A stretch of 5,785 nucleotides of DNA from Anderseniella sp. (GTDB lineage: Bacteria > Pseudomonadota > Alphaproteobacteria > Rhizobiales > Aestuariivirgaceae): contig JABDRA010000354.1 in NCBI GenBank assembly GCA_013041995.1, forward strand, positions 1-5,785. Reading direction: 5' to 3'. Under the pieces are notes generated by a model that searched no databases, was not told the origin of the DNA, and saw nothing but the letters and a program-made list of their open reading frames with translations. This document shows positions 1 through 5,745 of the stretch, piece by piece (the first letter of the stretch is position 1; the number at the start of each line of letters is the position of its first letter). The position numbers and the translations under genes are program-made.

Positions 1-1
1 G

Positions 2-688
2 TCCGAAGCAACCAACACGCAGGTTTCCATGCGGATCAAGGACACCCACGCGGTTCTTGAGGTGTCCGACGAACACGCAGACGATGTGCGCAAGGCGCTG
101 GCTGAATTGCGCCCGGCCATTCGCGTCATGAGCGTTGGCGACATAATCGAGATTTACAAGGAAGTGGGCCTGCCAAAGGATGTAGCCGAGCGATTTGAGC
201 TGGCGCAGATGAGCGGCAGCCACGGCATCGGGCACACCCGCATGGCGACCGAGTCTGCCGTGACCACCATGGGTGCGCATCCGTTTTCAACCGGATCCGA
301 CCAGTGCCTGGTGCACAATGGCTCGCTGTCCAATCACAACAGCCTGCGGCGCAAATTGAAGCGCGACGGCATTAAATTTGAAACGGACAATGATTCAGAA
401 GTTGCCGCTGCCTACCTGACCAACAAAATGAACCATGGCAGCAATCTTGGCGAGGCGCTGGAATCCAGCCTTGATGACCTCGACGGGTTCTTCACCTTTG
501 TTGTCGGCACCAAGGACGGGTTTGGTGTGGTACGTGATCCTATCGCATGCAAGCCTGCCGTCATGGCGGAGACAGACCAGTACGTGGCGTTCGGATCGGA
601 ATACCGGGCACTGGTCAACCTGCCAGGTATCGAGCAGGCCCGCGTGTGGGAGCCTGAGCCCGCAACCGTCTATTTCTGGGAGCACTGA
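2..688 (+). CDS. mgsA: N-methylglutamate synthase subunit A / GlxB-like class II glutamine amidotransferase (5'-partial)
   Basis: Glutaminase-like subunit of a split glutamate synthase, expected to act in the cytoplasm with the next two gene products. The reading frame is open to the left edge of the window (Ser-Glu-Ala-Thr before the first visible Met at 29), so the gene starts upstream. The visible 228 residues are short of the roughly 300 I expect for this family, so about 70 N-terminal residues are missing, including the catalytic N-terminal Cys of class II (Ntn) amidotransferases. Class II landmarks that can be seen are GHTRMATES (about 230-256), HPF (about 283-291), HNGSLSN (314-334), an NDSE segment followed by AAAYL (about 388-415) and DGFFTFVVG (about 484-510). 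It ends 3 bases before mgsB, which suggests translational coupling. Alternatives are GlxB of a rhizobial glx-glnT cluster, or less likely an asparagine synthase-type or PurF-type amidotransferase. The mgsBC context argues against these last two. The Mgs versus Glx assignment is inference. Confidence 0.85.
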   Translation, partial: SEATNTQVSMRIKDTHAVLEVSDEHADDVRKALAELRPAIRVMSVGDIIEIYKEVGLPKDVAERFELAQMSGSHGIGHTRMATESAVTTMGAHPFSTGSDQCLVHNGSLSNHNSLRRKLKRDGIKFETDNDSEVAAAYLTNKMNHGSNLGEALESSLDDLDGFFTFVVGTKDGFGVVRDPIACKPAVMAETDQYVAFGSEYRALVNLPGIEQARVWEPEPATVYFWEH

Positions 689-691
689 GCC

Positions 692-1375
692 ATGCAGACC
701 ATCGATATGGCTTCCACTCCACTTCGCGAGACAAACTCAACACTGCAGGCCCAGAAGGCCGATACCAACCAGAAGGCCTGGGAGATCGTGAACCCCAAGG
801 GCAGTCACGCCATTGCCTGCGGCCTGGACGGCCCCATAGAGGTTACCGTGCGCGGCTCCACCGGGTATTACTGCGCCGGCATGAACAAACAGGCCCACAT
901 TCATATTGTAGGTTCCGCCGGTCCCGGCGTTGCGGAAAACATGATGTCCGGCACCGTTATCATTGACGGCGACGCCAGCCAGTATGCCGGTGCCACCGGT
1001 CATGGCGGCCTGCTGGTCATCAAGGGCAATGCCTCATCGCGCTGCGGTATTTCCATGAAAGGCATCGATATCGTCGTGCACGGCAATATCGGCCATATGA
1101 GCGCTTTCATGGCCCAGTCGGGCAACCTCGTTGTACTGGGCGATGCCGGTGATGCGCTGGGTGATTCCCTGTATGAAGCACGGCTTTTCGTGCGCGGCAC
1201 GGTCAAGAGCCTGGGCGCGGACTGCGTCGAAAAGGAAATGCGGCCCGAGCATCTTGAGATTCTGAAAGACCTGCTGGAGCGCGCAGGCGCAGACGCCAGA
1301 CCCGGGGAGTTCAAACGCTACGGCTCGGCCCGCAAACTCTATAATTTCGACATTGACAACGCGGCTGCGTATTAG
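692..1375 (+). CDS. mgsB: N-methylglutamate synthase subunit B / GlxC-like GXGXG-motif protein
   Basis: Stand-alone version of the C-terminal GXGXG beta-helix domain of the glutamate synthase large subunit. In the full enzyme this domain is structural and bridges the glutaminase and synthase domains. The 227-residue protein has a polar N-terminal stretch of about 28 residues. Glycine-spaced beta-helix turns follow (about residues 50-175), for example VRGSTGYYCAG, GTVIIDGDASQYAG, LLVIKGNASSRCG, IDIVVHGNIGHMSA and NLVVLGDAGDALG. A charged helical tail comes next (about 180-227) and ends in YNFDIDNAAAY. The ATG at 692 is supported by GGGAG at 678-682, inside the end of mgsA. The gap to mgsA is 3 bases, and mgsC follows at once. 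It is not an enzyme by itself. The family (GltB C-terminal domain, also found in formylmethanofuran dehydrogenase FwdC) is clear. The NMG synthase role is inferred from the operon. GlxC is the alternative name. Confidence 0.88.
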   Translation: MQTIDMASTPLRETNSTLQAQKADTNQKAWEIVNPKGSHAIACGLDGPIEVTVRGSTGYYCAGMNKQAHIHIVGSAGPGVAENMMSGTVIIDGDASQYAGATGHGGLLVIKGNASSRCGISMKGIDIVVHGNIGHMSAFMAQSGNLVVLGDAGDALGDSLYEARLFVRGTVKSLGADCVEKEMRPEHLEILKDLLERAGADARPGEFKRYGSARKLYNFDIDNAAAY

Positions 1376-1378
1376 GGG
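1374..1378 (+). promoter_or_regulatory. Ribosome binding site of mgsC, deciding its start
   Basis: AGGGG lies 5 bases before the ATG at 1384 and overlaps the mgsB stop codon (TAG, 1373-1375). The in-frame GTG at 1378 begins on the last G of this site and would have no separate ribosome binding site, so the ATG is the better start. The overlap of stop codon and ribosome binding site points to translational coupling between mgsB and mgsC. Confidence 0.65.
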
Positions 1379-1383
1379 TGAGA

Positions 1384-2733
1384 ATGAACAAGATAACCAA
1401 GGATGTGTCCGGCATTCCGCGCACGGTACCGCAGAAACCTGCTACATTCACCGATCCGGTCAATGCCGAAATTCGCCGCGCCGCGGCGACCGGCATTTAC
1501 GACATTCGCGGTGGCGGAGCAAAACGCAAGGTACCGCATTTCGACGACCTGCTGTTTCTCGGGGCTTCGATTTCGCGTTATCCGCTGGAAGGGTATCGCG
1601 AAAAGTGTGAGACGAAAGTTGTGCTCGGCACCCGGTTTGCCAAGAAGCCGATTGAACTGGATATCCCCATTACCATTGCCGGGATGAGTTTTGGTTCGCT
1701 GTCCGGCCCGGCCAAGGAAGCGCTGGGGCGCGGCGCAAGTGCTGCCGGCACCTCAACCACGACCGGTGACGGCGGCATGACGGAAGAAGAACGCGGTCAT
1801 TCCGACAAGCTGGTTTACCAGTACCTGCCATCGCGCTACGGCATGAACCCCGACGACCTCAGGCGCTGCGATGCGATTGAGGTTGTGGTTGGCCAGGGGG
1901 CGAAACCCGGCGGCGGGGGTATGCTGCTGGGCCAGAAAATCTCCGACCGTGTTGCGGAAATGCGCAACCTGCCCAAGGGCATCGACCAGCGTTCGGCCTG
2001 CCGTCATCCCGACTGGACCGGCCCGGATGACCTGGAAATCAAGATCCTGGAACTGCGCGAAATCACCAATTGGGAAAAGCCTATCTATATCAAGGTCGGT
2101 GGCGCGCGGCCCTATTTTGACACCACCCTGGCGGTCAAGGCCGGCGCGGACGTTGTCGTGCTTGACGGTATGCAGGGCGGCACGGCGGCAACGCAGGATG
2201 TGTTCATTGAACATGTCGGCCAGCCGACGCTGGCCTGCATTCGCCCGGCGGTTCAGGCCCTGCAGGACCTCGGCATGCATCGTGAGGTGCAGTTGGTCGT
2301 GTCAGGCGGTATTCGCACCGGTGCCGACGTTGCAAAGGCGCTGGCGCTGGGTGCCGATGCCGTATCCATCGGTACTGCGGCCCTGATTGCGTTGGGTGAC
2401 AATGATCCGCGCTGGGAGGCTGAGTACAACGAACTGGGCACCACAGCCGGTGCCTATGACGACTGGCATGAAGGCAGGGACCCGGCCGGTATCACGACCC
2501 AGGATCCCGACCTCATGGCTCGCCTCGACCCGATCGCAGGCGGGCGCAGACTGTCCAATTATCTCAAAGTGATGACGCTTGAGACACAGACCATCGCGCG
2601 GGCATGCGGCAAGAACCATGTCCACAATCTGGAACCCGAAGACCTGTGCGCACTGACCGTGGAGGCATCGGCCATGTCGGGGGTGCCGCTTGCCGGGACG
2701 AACTGGGTTCCCGGGCACGACGGGAAATACTAG
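1384..2733 (+). CDS. mgsC: N-methylglutamate synthase subunit C / GlxD-like FMN-binding glutamate synthase catalytic subunit
   Basis: Catalytic FMN TIM-barrel subunit, homologous to the synthase domain of GltB. In MgsABC it is thought to form N-methylglutamate from a glutamate-derived intermediate and methylamine. Numbered from the ATG at 1384 (449 residues), these motifs are visible: MSFGSLSGPAKEAL (101-114), TGDGG (127-131), GQGAKPGGGG with Lys174 (170-179), YIKVGGARP with Lys237, DGMQGGTAATQ (261-271, where GltS has the DGGTGAS loop) and the FMN-phosphate segment SGGIRTGADVAKA (307-319) followed by SIGTAALIALG (328-338). After this, canonical enzymes carry a CxxxxCHxNxCPxGVATQ iron-sulfur motif. 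Here the aligned stretch reads DDWHEGRDPAGITTQDP (359-375) with no Cys. A GTG at 1378 would add two residues, but it lies within the AGGGG ribosome binding site, so I prefer 1384. The enzyme lacks the GltB central linker domain. No GltD partner lies next to it within the window. GlxD is the alternative name. Confidence 0.9.
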   Translation: MNKITKDVSGIPRTVPQKPATFTDPVNAEIRRAAATGIYDIRGGGAKRKVPHFDDLLFLGASISRYPLEGYREKCETKVVLGTRFAKKPIELDIPITIAGMSFGSLSGPAKEALGRGASAAGTSTTTGDGGMTEEERGHSDKLVYQYLPSRYGMNPDDLRRCDAIEVVVGQGAKPGGGGMLLGQKISDRVAEMRNLPKGIDQRSACRHPDWTGPDDLEIKILELREITNWEKPIYIKVGGARPYFDTTLAVKAGADVVVLDGMQGGTAATQDVFIEHVGQPTLACIRPAVQALQDLGMHREVQLVVSGGIRTGADVAKALALGADAVSIGTAALIALGDNDPRWEAEYNELGTTAGAYDDWHEGRDPAGITTQDPDLMARLDPIAGGRRLSNYLKVMTLETQTIARACGKNHVHNLEPEDLCALTVEASAMSGVPLAGTNWVPGHDGKY

Positions 2734-2762
2734 AAACACATACAACAACCACAGAGAATTCC

Positions 2763-2768
2763 GGGAGG
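2763..2768 (+). promoter_or_regulatory. Ribosome binding site of gmaS
   Basis: GGGAGG lies 10 bases before the ATG at 2779, inside the 45-base mgsC-gmaS spacer. Most of that spacer is A/C-rich and looks unstructured (about 2734-2755), with no hairpin or T-run. I therefore see no terminator here and infer read-through transcription with strong, separate translation initiation for gmaS. Confidence 0.7.
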
Positions 2769-2778
2769 AAACAAATCC

Positions 2779-4086
2779 ATGGCAACTGATCTGGCCCAAT
2801 TCGCCAAGGAAAACGGCGTCAAATATTTCATGATATCGTTCACCGACCTGTTCGGCGGCCAGCGGGCAAAGCTGGTTCCGGCGCAGGCCATTGCCGACAT
2901 GCAGAAAGACGGAGCCGGGTTCGCCGGATTTGCCACCTGGCTCGACATGACCCCTGCCCACCCGGACATGCTGGCAGTACCTGATCCTGCGTCAGTCATA
3001 CAACTGCCGTGGAAAAAAGACGTTGCATGGGTCGCCGGCAATTGCGTCATGGAAGACCAGTTCGTTGCTCAGGCACCGCGCAACGTACTCAACCGGCTGG
3101 TCGCGGAAGCAGGCGACGAAGGCATGCGCGTAAAGACCGGCATCGAGGCTGAGTTCTTCCTGCTGACGCCGGATGGGTCACAGATTTCCGATGAATACGA
3201 CACCGCTGCAAAACCCTGCTATGACCAGCAGGCGGTGATGCGGCGCTATGATGTCGTCGCTGAAATCTGCGACTACATGCTGGAGCTGGGCTGGGGCCCC
3301 TACCAGAACGACCATGAAGACGCCAACGGACAGTTCGAGATGAACTGGGAGTTTGACGACACCCTGAACACCGCAGACAAGCACTCGTTCTTCAAGTTCA
3401 TGACGAAGTCCGTTGCGGAAAAGCACGGATTGCGTGCGACATTCATGCCGAAACCGGTTGAAGGCCTGACCGGAAACGGTTGTCACGCCCACATTTCCGT
3501 CTGGGACAAGGCGGGCAAGGTCAATGTGTTTGCCGATGACGACATGGAACTTGGCCTGTCGGCAAAGGGGCGAAACTTCCTCGGTGGCATCATGAAGCAT
3601 GCTTCCGCCCTGGCCGCGATCACCAATCCGACGGTAAACTCCTACAAGCGCATCAATGCGCCGCGCACCATGTCAGGGGCAACCTGGGCACCCAACACGG
3701 TGACATGGACCGGCAACAACCGCACCCACATGGTCCGCGTACCGGGCCCGGGTCGGTTCGAACTCCGGCTGGCGGACGGCGCTGCCAATCCGTACTTGCT
3801 GCAGGCGGTTATCATTGCTGCCGGTCTGGATGGTATTCGTACCCAGGCTGGTCCGGGCAAACGCCATGACATCGACATGTATGCCGAAGGCCACAAGGTC
3901 AAGGGAGCGCCCAAGCTGCCGCTCAACATGCTCGATGCATTGCGCGAGTTTGACAAGGACAAGGGCCTGAAAGCCGCCATGGGTGATGAATTCTCCGCTG
4001 CCTACCTGAAAATGAAGCATCAGGAGTGGAATTCATTCACGTCGCATTTCTCGCAGTGGGAGAAAGACAACACGCTGGATATCTAG
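2779..4086 (+). CDS. gmaS: Gamma-glutamylmethylamide synthetase (glutamate--methylamine ligase), type III glutamine synthetase family
   Basis: ATP-dependent cytoplasmic ligase that joins methylamine (GmaS) or ammonia (GlnT) to the gamma-carboxyl of glutamate. The 435-residue length matches the GlnT/GmaS group. An N-terminal beta-grasp region (about 1-100) includes SFTDLFGGQRAKLVP. The catalytic domain shows the expected signatures. Metal ligands are Glu123 and Glu125 in GIEAEFFL, and Glu180 and Glu187 in the segment NDHEDANGQFEMNW. The GNGCHAHIS motif (His236, His238) corresponds to GxMHxH of GlnA. NPTVNSYKR is followed by NNRTHMVRVP (Arg315, Arg320), then GRFELRLADGAANPYL (Glu328, Arg330). 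Tyr368 in DMYAEG falls near the position of the GlnA adenylylation Tyr. Placement 45 bases after mgsC, with its own strong ribosome binding site, supports a methylamine role. However, rhizobial glnT sits in a similar glx cluster, and many databases would name this type III glutamate--ammonia ligase. Family confidence is high; substrate confidence is moderate. Confidence 0.88.
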   Translation: MATDLAQFAKENGVKYFMISFTDLFGGQRAKLVPAQAIADMQKDGAGFAGFATWLDMTPAHPDMLAVPDPASVIQLPWKKDVAWVAGNCVMEDQFVAQAPRNVLNRLVAEAGDEGMRVKTGIEAEFFLLTPDGSQISDEYDTAAKPCYDQQAVMRRYDVVAEICDYMLELGWGPYQNDHEDANGQFEMNWEFDDTLNTADKHSFFKFMTKSVAEKHGLRATFMPKPVEGLTGNGCHAHISVWDKAGKVNVFADDDMELGLSAKGRNFLGGIMKHASALAAITNPTVNSYKRINAPRTMSGATWAPNTVTWTGNNRTHMVRVPGPGRFELRLADGAANPYLLQAVIIAAGLDGIRTQAGPGKRHDIDMYAEGHKVKGAPKLPLNMLDALREFDKDKGLKAAMGDEFSAAYLKMKHQEWNSFTSHFSQWEKDNTLDI

Positions 4087-4165
4087 ATCGAATACCTGCT
4101 GGTAAACAGGTGTCAAAACTGATTTAATCCAACGAGTTATCAGTCACATTTAATGGAGCGTCCGA

Positions 4166-4738
4166 GTGCTTCCCGATGAATTGCGCAATCACTTCCTGAC
4201 CTGGCAATGCCGCATAAGGCAGATCGCCATGCGGGAACAGGAAGGCCGTCCCAACCAGGGCATGCGGCCACGGGTTCTTGATGCAAGCGGCAAGCAACTG
4301 TCGGCAGGCATTATTGTCCTGCTGGTGCGCGAGGACTCATTTGAAAGCACCGAGTTCCTGAAGTTCCAGGTGCAGAAGTACAATGATCCGCAGGACGTGT
4401 ACAAAAAGGCGCTGATCTTCCTGCAGTCCACTCACTATCATCGCGCTGCTGAGTTTTCAGATGAAATGACGGGCCTCTTCAGCAAGGGCTCAGCCCTTGT
4501 CGAGGGCATGATGAGCGGCGAAAAGGTCACGCTGCAATTCAGCCAGTTTTCGCAGAATTACAGCATACCGTGTCGGACGCGTTTGCTGGAAACAGACGAA
4601 GCCGCCTATCAGGCAACGCTTTGGCACAACCGGGTATTCAATCCCAATATCGGCGAAGATATCGAAATAGTGGGGTTTCAACCTGATTGGAATGAAACTG
4701 CCATGCTGATGGACAGCGGCGCAAAAGCGGCGGGCTAA
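4166..4738 (+). CDS. Conserved-looking hypothetical protein downstream of gmaS
   Basis: I do not recognise a characterised family. The protein has 190 residues and starts at GTG 4166. An in-frame TAA at 4151-4153 leaves no earlier ATG/GTG/TTG start, and TGGAG at 4154-4158 gives a ribosome binding site with 7-base spacing. It has no signal peptide or membrane span and appears soluble. Notable segments are an N-terminal helix rich in Trp, Gln and Arg (NHFLTWQCRIRQIAMREQEG), a beta-rich stretch AGIIVLLVREDS (about 47-58), the helical segment DPQDVYKKALIFLQSTHYH, a Phe/Gln-rich patch LQFSQFSQNY, SIPCRTR, and a C-terminal LWHNRVFNPNIG then IVGFQPDW. The density of Trp, Tyr and Phe and the codon use are those of a real gene. 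I have a vague memory of similar unnamed proteins in Rhizobiales, which I cannot verify here. It lies 79 bases after gmaS in the same direction with no strong terminator between, so it may be co-transcribed. No function is proposed. Confidence 0.8.
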   Translation: MLPDELRNHFLTWQCRIRQIAMREQEGRPNQGMRPRVLDASGKQLSAGIIVLLVREDSFESTEFLKFQVQKYNDPQDVYKKALIFLQSTHYHRAAEFSDEMTGLFSKGSALVEGMMSGEKVTLQFSQFSQNYSIPCRTRLLETDEAAYQATLWHNRVFNPNIGEDIEIVGFQPDWNETAMLMDSGAKAAG

Positions 4739-4810
4739 GCCAACACTTTTAACAGTTCTGCCATATATGGGCCCGGCAACACTGCACCCTCCGCAACCTT
4801 TCACCTGCTC

Positions 4811-5218
4811 CTAAATGGATACCGCTGCAAGATCTCCTTCCATCGGTTCGATCGGCAGCGGCGGATTGGCGGAGTCCAGAAACTCCACGGTTGTAAAGAC
4901 CAGCGGAGTGTCTCCAATATTTTCGAGGTCGTGCATGAAGAATTCGCCTTCAGCAAATTTGTGATGCTGGGTATCGCCATTCTGATATTCAATCTCTGAA
5001 ATACGTCCATTATTGAAATGCGACCGGGCCTTGCCCGGCCCGTGAATAGTCCAGAAATAATCCAATTGATGTTTGTGTACGGGTAACCGGTCACCGGGCT
5101 GGCAGACAATGTGCCAGACGCGAACCCGTTCGGTGTGAGAAACCAGCCTGGAGCCAACCCGGGCATTTGCCTTGTTGGTTTCAAATTCTTTTTGAACATA
5201 CGCGGGAATGAATGTCAT
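4811..5218 (-). CDS. Small single-domain cupin protein
   Basis: A 135-residue cytoplasmic protein with one cupin beta-barrel. Cupin motif 1 appears as PGDRLPVHKHQLDYFW with His48 and His50. The usual Glu metal ligand is replaced by a candidate Asp53, six residues before the motif's closing Gly60. Motif 2 appears as GEFFMHDLENIGDTP with His96 and Asn100, matching the H(X)3N pattern. Three His plus an acidic residue could hold a divalent metal. The protein is the size of single-domain cupins such as small dioxygenase-like, isomerase-like or sensor cupins, and nothing in it fixes a substrate. A start at 5218 is supported by AGGAA (complement of 5225-5229), 6 bases upstream, and this site overlaps the ridA stop codon. 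It is the second gene of a two-gene minus-strand operon that converges on the NMG cluster. A role with the RidA-like partner is likely from coupling but unknown. Confidence 0.85.
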   Translation of the reverse strand: MTFIPAYVQKEFETNKANARVGSRLVSHTERVRVWHIVCQPGDRLPVHKHQLDYFWTIHGPGKARSHFNNGRISEIEYQNGDTQHHKFAEGEFFMHDLENIGDTPLVFTTVEFLDSANPPLPIEPMEGDLAAVSI

Positions 5219-5224
5219 GTGGCG

Positions 5225-5230
5225 TTCCTA
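5225..5230 (-). promoter_or_regulatory. Ribosome binding site of the cupin gene overlapping the ridA stop
   Basis: On the minus strand TAGGAA contains the RidA-family stop codon (TAG) and the AGGAA ribosome binding site of the cupin gene, 6 bases before its ATG at 5218. A shared stop and binding site of this kind is a standard sign of translational coupling, so the two genes are probably expressed together in fixed ratio. Confidence 0.6.
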
Positions 5231-5728
5231 CACTTCCGCGTAAACAGACACCAGCGTGGCGCAGGTCAGCACCATATCCGGATCGGAATAAATCATGCGC
5301 GTGTGCAGGCCTTTCTTGCCAAAGGCTTGATTGATCATGTGTGAAGCGCCATTGAGCGCTGATGCCTGGTCGGTGAAGCCCGGCGCACAATTTATCGACC
5401 CTTCAAGCCGCACAATGCGCCGGATCCTTGAGAGACTGCCAACGGCAGACTTCAGTTGGGCAATCACATTAAGCGCACTTAGGCGGAATGATTGATAGCC
5501 CTGTTCAACAGTCAAGTCGGATCCCACCTTGCCGACGAACTTCATGTCGCCGTCAATCCATGGCAATTGACCGGATGTCATCAACAAATTCCCCGTTATG
5601 ACCCAGGGTGCATAATCTCCAACCGCACCAGGAACAGGCGGAAGCTCAATGCCCAGCGCCGCTAGACGTTCTTCAGGCGTGGCAAACTCACTGAGTGCTT
5701 CAAATTTTGGTGTCGTGTCTGGCTGCAT
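5228..5728 (-). CDS. RidA/YjgF/YER057c/UK114-family protein
   Basis: Member of the Rid family. Archetypal RidA is a trimeric enamine/imine deaminase that clears reactive 2-aminoacrylate, while many subfamilies have no known substrate. With the start at 5728 the protein has 166 residues. It belongs to the longer subgroup that begins with a helical EERLAALGIELPPVPGAVGDY segment, followed by the core VITGNLLMTSGQLP, then GKVGSDLTVEQGYQSFRLSALNVIAQLK, RIRRIVRLEGSINCAPGFTDQ and NGASHMINQAFG. The candidate active-site Arg is Arg144 in GLHTRM. The C-terminal strand (IYSDPDMVLTCATLVSVYAEV region) departs from the small-residue pattern I expect in this group. An ATG at 5782 would add 18 residues and the frame stays open to the window edge. 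I prefer 5728 because AGGGAG precedes it and the extra residues do not look like family sequence. The cupin gene follows 9 bases after the stop codon. The substrate is unknown. Confidence 0.83.
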   Translation of the reverse strand: MQPDTTPKFEALSEFATPEERLAALGIELPPVPGAVGDYAPWVITGNLLMTSGQLPWIDGDMKFVGKVGSDLTVEQGYQSFRLSALNVIAQLKSAVGSLSRIRRIVRLEGSINCAPGFTDQASALNGASHMINQAFGKKGLHTRMIYSDPDMVLTCATLVSVYAEV

Positions 5729-5739
5729 CGGCCCTTTGT

Positions 5740-5745
5740 CTCCCT
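5740..5745 (-). promoter_or_regulatory. Candidate ribosome binding site for the RidA-family gene
   Basis: Read on the minus strand this is AGGGAG, 11 bases before the ATG at 5728. A second purine-rich AAAGGG lies closer (5732-5737). This favours 5728 over the ATG at 5782, whose own upstream region is cut off by the window edge and cannot be judged. The 11-base spacing is long, so the assignment is tentative. Confidence 0.45.

Noticed and set aside
1753..2280. 175-codon open frame on the minus strand inside mgsC
   Set aside because: It lies antisense to a well-supported gene with clear glutamate synthase motifs; its translation shows no family motif and it is explained by codon bias of the GC-rich coding strand.
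1871..2386. 171-codon open frame on the plus strand in another frame of mgsC
   Set aside because: Arg/Pro/Trp-rich out-of-frame translation typical of a frame-shifted GC-rich gene, and mgsC itself is unbroken.
2302..2961. 219-codon open frame on the minus strand across the mgsC-gmaS junction
   Set aside because: It overlaps two confident genes in antisense, has no recognisable domain, and crosses the gmaS ribosome binding site; a shadow frame.
4092..4113. Imperfect 7-pair hairpin just after gmaS (ATACCTG ... CAGGTGT)
   Set aside because: The stem is weak, includes a G-T pair, has an 8-base loop and is followed by CAAAACTG and not a T-run, so it is not supported as an intrinsic terminator.
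4087..4165. Possible separate promoter for the hypothetical gene
   Set aside because: The stretch is AT-rich, but I find no convincing -35/-10 pair with correct spacing, so no promoter is called.
4761..4770. Ten-base palindrome CCATATATGG between the convergent genes
   Set aside because: A short AT-core palindrome is expected by chance; it has no second copy in the window, no T-run and no promoter placed to use it as an operator.
4739..4810. Possible bidirectional terminator in the convergent 72-base gap
   Set aside because: Only a 4-pair TGCC/GGCA stem with a 12-base loop can be drawn and neither strand has a following T-run.
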